Shown in pieces: positions 15,502 to 22,562 of a DNA stretch of 22,562 nucleotides (positions within the stretch are counted from its first letter, which is position 1; the number at the start of each line of letters is the position of its first letter). This stretch comes from JARRQB01 sp965368585 (GTDB lineage: Bacteria; Pseudomonadota; Gammaproteobacteria; Chromatiales; Chromatiaceae): assembly GCA_965368585.1 (NCBI GenBank), contig CBDUNM010000076.1, positions 1 to 22,562 on the forward strand, given 5' to 3'. The translations under genes and the position numbers were made by a program. The notes beneath the pieces are model-generated. The model was not told the DNA's origin. It searched no databases and saw only the letters and a program-made list of their open reading frames with translations.

Positions 15502-16467
15502 ATGAAACGGTCGCCACTGGCCGATAGCGGCCTTGCGTTGTCCACCCTCGGCTACGGGTGCATGGGCCTGGGTGGCGCGATGGATCGGTCGGCGATTTCC
15601 GCAGCGCAGCGCCGTGCCGCCGAATGCGCGGTGATGACGGCGTTCGAGGCGGGCATCAATCTTTTCGATCACGCCGACATTTATGCGCTGACCAAATGCG
15701 AGCAGGTGTTCGGCGAGATCGTCGCCGCATCGCCGGCATTCCGCGGCCAGATAGTGCTTCAATCGAAATGCGGCATTCGCCTGCCCGGCATGCCGGACAC
15801 GAGCGAACCCGCGCGCTACGATTTCAGTTTCGCGCATGTGGTGGGTTCGGTCGAGGGCAGTCTGCGTCGTCTTAAAACCGATTACCTCGACCTCCTTCTG
15901 CTCCATCGCCCCGACCCGCTGGCCGAGATCGACGAGGTCGCGCGCGCCTTTGACCATCTCCACGAGCGCGGCATGGTTCGCCACTTCGGCGTCTCGAACC
16001 ATGCCGGTTTCCAGATCGAACTCCTGCAACACGCCGTCCGCCAGCCGCTGCTCGTCAATCAGTTGCAAATTAGCCTGCTGCACTCGGCACTAATCGACGA
16101 CGGCGTCGGCGTCAACACCGAAGCGGTGCGCGTCGCCGGCACGCTGGAGCAGTGTCGCCTGCGCGGCATGCGGGTTCAGGCCTGGGCGGCGCTGGCCGGC
16201 GGTCGATTGAGCGACCCGCAGCGCGCCCCCGACGAAGCCGCGCGGCGCACCGCCGAATTGATCGCCCAAATCGCCGAACAGCGACAGTGCAGTCGTGAAG
16301 CAATAATTTTGTCGTGGCTGCTGCGCCACCCGGCAGGCATCCAGCCGATCATCGGAACGACGAATCCCGCGCGCATCCAGGCGTGCTGCGAAGCCGACCG
16401 GGTGGTGTTGTCGCGTGAGGAATGGTATTGCTTGTACGAGTCGGCGCGCGGCCAGCCGGTGCCCTGA
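15502..16467 (+). CDS. Aldo/keto reductase (YdhF-like)
   Basis: NADPH-dependent oxidoreductase of the AKR fold, 321 residues. The catalytic tetrad is visible: D56 and Y61 in FDHADIY, K89 in QSKCG and H135 in LLLLHRPDP. The segment GMVRHFGVSNHAGFQIELLQ and the C-terminal PIIGTTNPARI cofactor-binding region are typical, closest to the E. coli YdhF subgroup. ATG 15502 follows AGGAGG with 8 nt spacing. Only 55 bp separate it from the acetyltransferase gene, and no terminator is seen, so the two are probably co-transcribed. Its substrate is unknown. A link to sugar or sugar-derived aldehydes is only suggested by context. Confidence 0.9.
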   Translation: MKRSPLADSGLALSTLGYGCMGLGGAMDRSAISAAQRRAAECAVMTAFEAGINLFDHADIYALTKCEQVFGEIVAASPAFRGQIVLQSKCGIRLPGMPDTSEPARYDFSFAHVVGSVEGSLRRLKTDYLDLLLLHRPDPLAEIDEVARAFDHLHERGMVRHFGVSNHAGFQIELLQHAVRQPLLVNQLQISLLHSALIDDGVGVNTEAVRVAGTLEQCRLRGMRVQAWAALAGGRLSDPQRAPDEAARRTAELIAQIAEQRQCSREAIILSWLLRHPAGIQPIIGTTNPARIQACCEADRVVLSREEWYCLYESARGQPVP

Positions 16468-16626
16468 ACCATGTAACAGTGGGCGATCTGAACTGTCGAC
16501 ACGCGCGGCGCGCCCCTGCCGTGCGGCATGAACGGCCTGTGAACGTTTTCGGCCAGCTCTTGAGGGTGGGGTAAAATCCGAACGCCAAAAGAAGCCAGTT
16601 CGCCAATCACGAGAAGGACATTCGCC
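16468..16626 (+). promoter_or_regulatory. Upstream region of amylosucrase
   Basis: This 159-bp gap holds the 12-bp inverted repeat TGCCG-tg-CGGCA at 16517-16528. A -10-like TAAAAT lies at 16572-16577 without a clear -35. A GAAGGA ribosome-binding site is at 16613-16618, 8 nt before the ATG. The AglR-type palindrome is absent, so amylosucrase may be under separate control. Confidence 0.4.
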
Positions 16627-18558
16627 ATGGCCATGAATAGCGCAAAGCTCCTCTATCAATTCATCGAGGGATTCGCGTCCCGCTACCCAAATGAAGACCT
16701 GTCGATCTTTCAGGTGCGCCTCGGGGCGAATTTTCCCACCTTGCTGACGCTGTTCGAAAAAATGTACGGGCAGCGAAATGATGCCGAGGAGCAACTGAAC
16801 GAACTGGTACTCGCCATGGCCGGGATGTTCCTGGTGCGCTCTGCCGAGTTGCGGGATCTGGACCGCCAGCGGGAGCAGGAGCCCAACTGGTACATGAGCC
16901 CCAACTGGGTCTCTACCATGCTCTACGTCGATCGCTTCAGCAATGACTTGAAAGGCTTCAAGGAGAAGATCGAATACCTTGAGGAACTCGGCGTCAATTA
17001 CGTGCACCTGATGCCACTTTTGAAGATGGCCGAGGGGCCCAACGACGGCGGCTATGCCGTCGCCGACTACCAAGCCGTCGAAGCCCGCTTCGGCACGATG
17101 GAGGACATTCGTGATATCGCCGGTATTTTCCGCTCGAAGAACATGCTGCTTGAACTGGACCTGGTGCTCAACCACACGTCCAGCGAGCACGAATGGGCGC
17201 GCAAAGCCCTGGAAGGCGACACGGAATACCAGGACATGTACTACTTCTATGACGACCGCCGCATTCCCGACCTGTTCGAACAGACCCTCCCGGAGGTCTT
17301 CCCCGAATCGGCGCCCGGCAATTTCACGTATATCGAATCCCTCGGCAAGTGGGTATTCACCACTTTCAACAGCTATCAGTGGGACCTGAACTACACCAAC
17401 CCCAGGGTGTTCACCGAGATGGCGAAGATATTGCTCAACCTCGCCAACCAGGGTGTGGACGTTCTGCGCCTCGACGCGGTGGCATTCCTGTGGAAACGCC
17501 TCGGAACGCAGAGCCAGAATCTGGACGAGGCGCACCTCTTGCTACAGATGTTCAAGGTGTGCACAAAGATCGCCGCGCCGGGCGCGATCTTCAAGGCGGA
17601 GGCGATTGTTCAGCCTAACGAGATCGTCAAATACCTCGGCGGCGGCGTCGCCGACGAGTGTGAAATCGCCTACGACGCCTCGTTCATGGTCTATCTGTGG
17701 GACACCATGGCCACCCAGAACAAGCTCATTCTGGAAAACGGCCTGAAGAGCATACCGCGACTGCCCGACGGCACAACCTGGATCAATTACGTTCGCTGCC
17801 ATGACGATATCGGACTTGGCTACGCCGACCAGGATATTCTCAACGCAGGGTTCAACCCCATCGACCACCGGCAGTTCATCATCTCGTACTTTGTCGGCGA
17901 GTTCGCAGGCAGTGCCAGCAAGGGCCAGCGCTTCATGTACAACCCCAAGACCAAGGATGCGCGGATCACCGGCTCCACGGCCTCGCTATTGGGGCTCGAA
18001 AAGGCCATCGAGGAAGGCGACCAGCAACTCATCGATACCAGCATCAGGAGGATACTGTTGATGCACGGCCTGATCATGTCGTTTGGCGGCATTCCGCTGA
18101 TCTACTACGGCGACGAGATCGCCTGCCTCAACGATTACTCCTATCTGGATGACGAAAGCAAAGCGGACGACAGCCGCTGGCTCAACCGGCCGGTCATCGA
18201 CTGGGACAAGGTGGCAAGAAGGCACACGCCGGGCACCATCGAGCAGCGGGTATTCGATGGTCTCAAAAAGATGATCGCCATTCGCAAGACGCTGCCGGAA
18301 TTCTGGAACGGGAATGACTACCGTATCGTGGACAACGCCAACCCCCACGTGTTCACGTTCGTCCGGGAGCAGGCTTGGCACAAAGCGCTCGTGGTCGCGA
18401 ATCTGTCGGACCGCTTGCAGACCCTACCGCAAACGATCTTCGCGCATGCCGGTTTCGGCCTCTCTGCCCACGATCTGTTCGAGGATCGGCCCGTCGATGT
18501 CGGCGCGGGTCAACTCGTGCTCGAACCCTACCAGTTCATGTGGCTCAAGCAGCGTTAG
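16627..18558 (+). CDS. Amylosucrase (GH13 subfamily 4)
   Basis: Converts sucrose to fructose plus an alpha-1,4-glucan, or hydrolyses sucrose. The 643-residue protein is close in length to the 636-residue Neisseria enzyme and aligns with it throughout, as I remember that sequence. The N-terminal helical domain of about 90 residues is followed by the GH13 barrel. The nucleophile is D283 in RLDAVAF, the acid/base is E325 in FKAEAIVQP, and H392-D393 is in VRCHDDIG. The two residues that clamp the sucrose glucosyl ring, D140 (NDGGYAV) and R517 (KADDSRW), are both present, which supports sucrose rather than starch as substrate. A sucrose hydrolase of the same subfamily remains possible. No signal peptide is present. 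The next gene is on the same strand 355 bp downstream. Confidence 0.93.
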   Translation: MAMNSAKLLYQFIEGFASRYPNEDLSIFQVRLGANFPTLLTLFEKMYGQRNDAEEQLNELVLAMAGMFLVRSAELRDLDRQREQEPNWYMSPNWVSTMLYVDRFSNDLKGFKEKIEYLEELGVNYVHLMPLLKMAEGPNDGGYAVADYQAVEARFGTMEDIRDIAGIFRSKNMLLELDLVLNHTSSEHEWARKALEGDTEYQDMYYFYDDRRIPDLFEQTLPEVFPESAPGNFTYIESLGKWVFTTFNSYQWDLNYTNPRVFTEMAKILLNLANQGVDVLRLDAVAFLWKRLGTQSQNLDEAHLLLQMFKVCTKIAAPGAIFKAEAIVQPNEIVKYLGGGVADECEIAYDASFMVYLWDTMATQNKLILENGLKSIPRLPDGTTWINYVRCHDDIGLGYADQDILNAGFNPIDHRQFIISYFVGEFAGSASKGQRFMYNPKTKDARITGSTASLLGLEKAIEEGDQQLIDTSIRRILLMHGLIMSFGGIPLIYYGDEIACLNDYSYLDDESKADDSRWLNRPVIDWDKVARRHTPGTIEQRVFDGLKKMIAIRKTLPEFWNGNDYRIVDNANPHVFTFVREQAWHKALVVANLSDRLQTLPQTIFAHAGFGLSAHDLFEDRPVDVGAGQLVLEPYQFMWLKQR

Positions 18559-18913
18559 CGATCGATTGCGGGAATGCCCCGCCGCGTGGCCGCCGCATCA
18601 CCGCCACGAACCGCTGTGTCGCCAAATGCGGACTGCCGCGACCGCGCGCGATGCTCGACCATCGCGCACTCGGGATGTACCCTAGCGCTTGCCTGTACGA
18701 CCACCCGGATTCACTCGGCGCTCGGCTCGAGTGCGAATGGGCGGCACTTTTCGACGCAGTTGCCGCGGTGAAAAAGCGTGTTCGGAAGATGGCGCGAATC
18801 CATCGCTCACGGAGTCCGGCGGTCGCCTGATTTGAAACGTCGGTAGAAAAATCGAATCCCTTCAGTGGGCAGTGCAGGTTCGAAGGGATCTAGACAACGC
18901 TGAGGAACCGAGC
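18559..18913 (+). other. Gap between amylosucrase and phosphorylase-kinase-like gene
   Basis: No convincing gene lies in this 355-bp stretch. A hairpin GCGGG-5 nt-CCCGC occurs at 18568-18582, ten bases after the amylosucrase stop, but it lacks a T-run. An open frame from ATG 18651 to 18830 (59 codons, basic C-terminus) has no ribosome-binding site and no recognisable family. TGAGGA at 18901-18906 is the ribosome-binding site for the next gene. No clear promoter was found, so readthrough from amylosucrase is possible. Confidence 0.45.
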
Positions 18914-21900
18914 TTGAGTGCAAAACGCCTGGACCAATATCTCGCCGACGTAGAGGACACGATTCTCGCGCGTCAGGATGCGAACACCGGCCTGCTGCCG
19001 GCAAGCACCGCGATCACCGTGCATGGCGACTACACCCATGCATGGGTTCGCGACAATGTCTATAGCATCCTCGCCGTGTGGGCGCTGGGCCGAGCCTATC
19101 GTCGCGTGGACCAGGACATTGCCGACAGGCTCGACGGCAACGTCGTCAGGCTGATGCGCGGTCTGCTGGCAGCGATGATGCGGCAGGCGAACAAGGTGGA
19201 GCGATTCAAGGTCACCCAGAATCCGCTCGACGCGCTGCATGCGAAGTACGACACGCGTACCGGTGAGCCGGTGGTGGGTGACTCCGAGTGGGGCCACCTG
19301 CAACTCGACGCCACCGCGATCTTCGTCCTGTTTCTCGCCCAGATGAGCGCCTCTGGCCTGAAGATCGTGCTCGCTCCGGAGGAGGTTTGCTTCGTGCAGA
19401 ACCTGGTCCACTATCTGGCCAAGGCCTTCCGCACCCCGGACTTCGGGATCTGGGAGCGTGGTCACAAGCGCAACGAAGGGGTGGCCGAGATCAATGCCAG
19501 CTCGGTCGGCATGGCCAAGGCAGCGCTGGAGGCAATTGACGGGTTCCACTTCCTTGCCGACCGCGGGCCGGCCATCCATGTCCAGGCGGACGACATCGCG
19601 CACGCCCGCAACACCCTGGAGAGCCTGCTGCCGCGGGAGTCGGTCTCGAAGGAAACCGACGCTGCGCTGTTGTCGGTGATCGGATACCCGGCTTTCGCGG
19701 TGGAGGACGAGGCGCTGAGGGCGCGTACCCGGGCCGAGATCATCGACAAGCTAAAGGGGCGCTATGGCTGCAAACGCTTCTTGCGCGATGGTCATCAGAC
19801 AGTGCTGGAGGATCACGCGCGGCAATACTACGAGGCAGGGGAGCTTGGCCAGTTCGAGCACATTGAGTCCGAGTGGCCGCTATTCTTCAGCTATCTGCTG
19901 GTCGATGCGGTGATGCGCGGCGACGTCGCCGAGGCGGCGGACTATCGTGCGCGACTGGACGGCCTGATGGTGGAGCGTGACGGACAGAAGCTTCTCCCCG
20001 AGTTGTATTTCGTGCCAGCGGAATCTGTTGATGCGGAACGTGAGGCGCCGCACAGCCAGGAACGCGTGCCGAACGAGAACGTGCCGCTGGTCTGGGCACA
20101 AAGTCTTTTCGTGCTTGGCGCATTGATGCAGGAGGGGTATCTGGACGCCGCCGACCTCGACCCGCTCGGGCGCCGGTCTGCGTCTCCCAGGAGGAATGAC
20201 GCGGTCTCGCTCAGGATTGTGCTACTGGCCGAGGACCGCCTCATGCAGGCGCGACTTGCCGCGCAGGGCATTGCGGCCGAGACGCGCGAGGAAGTGTCAC
20301 CGGTGCAGGTGCGGTTCGCACAGGACCTGAGGGCGGGTTTCGCGGAACTCGGCCGTTGCGAGACGCTCGGGCTGTCGGGGCGGCCGGCGGACCCGGTGGG
20401 GACACTGACCACCAGCCGGGCGTTTACGCTGGGCAGCGAGACCTTCGTCTTTCTTCCGTCGTTCTTCAATCGGCCCGGGTTCTATCTGCGGATGGACAAT
20501 CGCCTGCTGATCGAAGAAGTCAATGCCGAGGCGGCCTACATCCGTCACCACTGGAACGAGCCGGGGCAACCCTTGCTGGTGTTCTTGCTCGAGGCACCCA
20601 TGCTTGACGCAAATGGTGCCGACGTGCTGATGGCCATCCTCCAGCAGCTGACGCAGGGTAAGATCGACGGGATGCGGGCCGACACGCTGGCCAGGTCCCT
20701 GTCCGATACTGGCCGCAGCCATATCGACTGGCTTGATCGACTTCCGGTCAGCACCGCCGCACCGCCGGGCCCCGAACTTAACGCCGTGCTGAGTTGGGAA
20801 GAGGCCGCGACGCGACCGCTGACCGCTGAAAAGGCGGCTGCGCTGGAGCGGACGACCGACGAATCGCTGCTGCTGGCCCAGTTGGCGACGAGTTGCAACC
20901 CCTATGAGCAGGTCGAGATCGTTGGTTTGCTGGCGCAGCGACGCGGCGGCGACTACGCCATCGCTGCCGGTGGCAGTGTCCGCCAGCTGGCAGGCGCAAT
21001 CTACGCGCAAGCCTGTCGCCATCGTCTGTGGGGTGTCATGCGACGGGCCGCGGGACTGCTCGATCTGTATGACGAAACTCTTGAAGATGCGGTGGAGCAG
21101 ATCGTCGTGAGACGCAAGCGCCTGTCAGTGGGGCGAACCGATCCAGTCGATGCGATTATCTCCGAACCACACCGCAACGCCGACATCATGGCGCGGATTC
21201 GTGCTCACGGTGGCGAGGACGTGCGCGGCCGGGCACTGATCCAGGAAATCGTGCTGCTCCTTGCGATCTTGATAAAGGCCGAGCCGGAACTCTTCAAGGG
21301 CACCTTGACGCTGCGTGCCTGGCACCTTGTGATGCTCATCAACGGCTGGCTCGAACGCGAGCACGGCGTCACCTCCGCCGAAGCCTTCGACCACCTGCTG
21401 GACCTCAGCCCGAACGCAATTCTCGGGCGCCTTCGCGAGGTGATCGCGCGGGAGCGTGAGATGACCGACAAGCTGCTCAAACAGCGCTTGCTGGCCTGCA
21501 GTGTGCGTGGCGCCGAACTGGTTCCGGCAAGCTTCGACGCCGATGCCGATCCCGTGTTGCGCGACCGCGACGGAGGCTGGAAGGCATGGCGCGAAATGAG
21601 CGGTGTGATGACGCGGCTACCGGAAGATTTCCACAGCCGGGTGTGGGAGCTGCTGGGACATTGCAGCGGCCTGGTAATCGGCAACCCGCTCGATTCCCGC
21701 AACGCCATCGAGAGCAGGATTGCCGGTGCTGACAGCACGCCGGCTGAACAGGGCTTCGCCTTGCTGGTCGACGACCTGTTGAACAAGATCACCGAACCGG
21801 CCTACCGGCAACTGACCATCGAGGCCTTGCTGGCGGCTTCCGAGGTGTGCCGCGCCAATAAGGATCTTCGCATCGACGGCCAACTGGTCATCGACGTGTT

Positions 21901-22111
21901 GCTTGAAACGGCCGTCAACCTGAGCTGGCAAGAGCACCTCGAGCCCGCGAGCCCGCCCGGGTCGCACCGCAAGGGCGAGCTTGGCGGACCGGACCTCGAC
22001 AATGCCTGGCTGCTTTTCATGACCAGTGAGCCACATCGTGTCGCTAACCACGTCAGCGCTGCGTTTCTTCTGCTGTTGGGTGATGCGCCGGCCGCACCCG
22101 ACGGGAAATAA
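18914..22111 (+). CDS. Homologue of eukaryotic phosphorylase kinase alpha/beta regulatory subunit (GH15-like)
   Basis: The 1065-residue protein is recognisable along its whole length as a phosphorylase kinase alpha/beta-type protein, judged against remembered mammalian PHKA. The head (about 1-410) is a GH15 glucoamylase-like (alpha/alpha)6 domain with TGLLPAS, AWVRDNVYSILAVWALG, GDSEWGHLQLDAT, FGIWERG, NASSVGMAKAALEA, KGRYGCKRFLRDG and PLVWAQSLFVLGALM. E181 (FGIWERG) and E363 (LPELY) sit where glucoamylase catalytic acids are expected. Matching middle motifs include HRLWGV (about 700), LSVGR and LSPNAILGRL (about 830). The C-terminal domain has SRVWELLGHCSGL and PAYRQLTIEALLA (about 962). The TTG start at 18914 has TGAGGA 7 nt upstream and fits the family N-terminus. 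GTG 18872 would add 14 residues without a ribosome-binding site. No signal peptide or kinase domain is present. Function in bacteria is unknown: it could be a glucan-binding regulator, a scaffold or a glucosidase. Confidence 0.9.
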   Translation: MSAKRLDQYLADVEDTILARQDANTGLLPASTAITVHGDYTHAWVRDNVYSILAVWALGRAYRRVDQDIADRLDGNVVRLMRGLLAAMMRQANKVERFKVTQNPLDALHAKYDTRTGEPVVGDSEWGHLQLDATAIFVLFLAQMSASGLKIVLAPEEVCFVQNLVHYLAKAFRTPDFGIWERGHKRNEGVAEINASSVGMAKAALEAIDGFHFLADRGPAIHVQADDIAHARNTLESLLPRESVSKETDAALLSVIGYPAFAVEDEALRARTRAEIIDKLKGRYGCKRFLRDGHQTVLEDHARQYYEAGELGQFEHIESEWPLFFSYLLVDAVMRGDVAEAADYRARLDGLMVERDGQKLLPELYFVPAESVDAEREAPHSQERVPNENVPLVWAQSLFVLGALMQEGYLDAADLDPLGRRSASPRRNDAVSLRIVLLAEDRLMQARLAAQGIAAETREEVSPVQVRFAQDLRAGFAELGRCETLGLSGRPADPVGTLTTSRAFTLGSETFVFLPSFFNRPGFYLRMDNRLLIEEVNAEAAYIRHHWNEPGQPLLVFLLEAPMLDANGADVLMAILQQLTQGKIDGMRADTLARSLSDTGRSHIDWLDRLPVSTAAPPGPELNAVLSWEEAATRPLTAEKAAALERTTDESLLLAQLATSCNPYEQVEIVGLLAQRRGGDYAIAAGGSVRQLAGAIYAQACRHRLWGVMRRAAGLLDLYDETLEDAVEQIVVRRKRLSVGRTDPVDAIISEPHRNADIMARIRAHGGEDVRGRALIQEIVLLLAILIKAEPELFKGTLTLRAWHLVMLINGWLEREHGVTSAEAFDHLLDLSPNAILGRLREVIAREREMTDKLLKQRLLACSVRGAELVPASFDADADPVLRDRDGGWKAWREMSGVMTRLPEDFHSRVWELLGHCSGLVIGNPLDSRNAIESRIAGADSTPAEQGFALLVDDLLNKITEPAYRQLTIEALLAASEVCRANKDLRIDGQLVIDVLLETAVNLSWQEHLEPASPPGSHRKGELGGPDLDNAWLLFMTSEPHRVANHVSAAFLLLLGDAPAAPDGK

Positions 22112-22500
22112 GCGAATTCACATCGGTCATACCGCAGGCGTGTAAGCATGGAACTTGTGCCTGGAACAACCAGGGCAATGGCGGCGGCGCCTGCCGGCGA
22201 TCCGCTGTCGACCACCGGAGTTTTCGGCTCCTCGACCGACGGCAGTAGCGTTCGCATTCAGCTCGAGGGCTGGTGGTAAGCGAGGCGAGCGTCCTCGCGC
22301 AAGCGCGCGATGAGCGCTGCCTGCAGTGGCGGGTGACCGCTCGGGTCTCCAGTCGTTTCGCACGTTTTTCACGGTATGGATAACGTGCGCTGGCAGGCGG
22401 CCCTCGCACCGTTGCATCAAACAAACCAACCTAGTTCAAGCAGCGTCGCATCCGCAAATCGCCCGGCGGGAAATTCACACTGCGCGAATTGTCTAACGCG
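22112..22500. other. Intergenic region between convergent genes at the right end
   Basis: No supported gene lies in these 389 bases. A hairpin CCTGG-AACAA-CCAGG occurs at 22160-22174, 48 bp past the stop of the phosphorylase-kinase-like gene, without a T-run. It might help end transcription. A 43-codon plus-strand frame (22148-22279) and overlapping minus-strand frames up to about 22429 have no ribosome-binding sites and no recognisable content. Confidence 0.4.
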
Positions 22501-22562
22501 CTATCTCCTGACGCCGCGCCCGATGAGCCGGGCGATGTCGAAGAACAGCGCGTTGTCGAGTG
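22501..22562 (-). CDS. C-terminal fragment of an unidentified protein, cut by window edge
   Basis: Reading leftward from the edge, the minus strand encodes LDNALFFDIARLIGRGVRR followed by TAG. The amphipathic, basic ending looks like a real protein C-terminus, and it is preceded by no stop within the window. Only 19 residues are visible, so the family cannot be named. The gene would be convergent with the phosphorylase-kinase-like gene. Confidence 0.4.
   Translation of the reverse strand, partial: LDNALFFDIARLIGRGVRR

Noticed and set aside
16090..17535. A 481-codon minus-strand open frame opposite the aldo/keto reductase end and amylosucrase
   Set aside because: It spans two well-supported plus-strand genes and their gap and has no recognisable domains.
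18568..18582. Hairpin as intrinsic terminator of amylosucrase
   Set aside because: The stem is only 5 bp and no T-run follows.
18651..18830. Possible 59-residue gene with basic C-terminus after amylosucrase
   Set aside because: No ribosome-binding site, no recognisable family, and the composition is consistent with random GC-rich sequence.
22148..22279. A 43-codon plus-strand frame at the right end
   Set aside because: No ribosome-binding site and no recognisable content. It overlaps a hairpin.
1..22562. CRISPR arrays, tRNA or rRNA genes, phage integration sites
   Set aside because: No regularly spaced repeats, no tRNA-like cloverleaf and no rRNA sequence were noticed on reading. The only mobile trace is the IS630 relic.

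Overview
The window is a GC-rich bacterial chromosome segment, most likely proteobacterial. The binding-protein-dependent AglEFGK-type transporter, the LacI-type regulator and the codon bias fit this, but no marker gene fixes the genus. Almost all of it is one alpha-glucoside and alpha-glucan metabolism island.

Layout. On the minus strand, positions 10884 to 2390 hold an agl-type operon. In transcription order it contains two GH13 alpha-glucosidases overlapping by 4 bp, a periplasmic sugar-binding protein (aglE), two inner-membrane permeases (aglF, aglG) and the ATPase (aglK). A decayed IS630-family transposase (1789-2357) lies between aglK and a cytosolic GH37 trehalase (1593-109). A divergent LacI-family regulator (11139-12200) is separated from the operon by a control region with three similar palindromic operators and a good sigma70-type promoter. 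To the right come a GH3 beta-glucosidase with a PA14 insertion (minus), a maltose/galactoside O-acetyltransferase (plus), an aldo/keto reductase (plus) and an amylosucrase (plus). The last complete gene is a 1065-residue full-length homologue of the alpha/beta regulatory subunits of eukaryotic phosphorylase kinase (plus). A short C-terminal fragment of an unidentified minus-strand gene runs off the right edge.

How the genes may work together. Alpha-glucosides such as sucrose, maltose, isomaltose-type sugars and perhaps trehalose would be imported by AglEFGK. They would then be split in the cytoplasm by the two GH13 enzymes, predicted to prefer alpha-1,4-type and alpha-1,6 linkages respectively, or by trehalase. 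Sucrose could instead be polymerised into an alpha-1,4-glucan by amylosucrase. The phosphorylase-kinase-like protein next to amylosucrase is the most unusual item. It is colinear with the animal alpha subunit from the GH15-like head to the C-terminal domain. It lacks the serine-rich regulatory insert and the C-terminal prenylation motif, and no catalytic gamma kinase or glycogen phosphorylase is present in the window. Its role, whether glucan sensor, scaffold or cryptic glucoamylase-like enzyme, is open.
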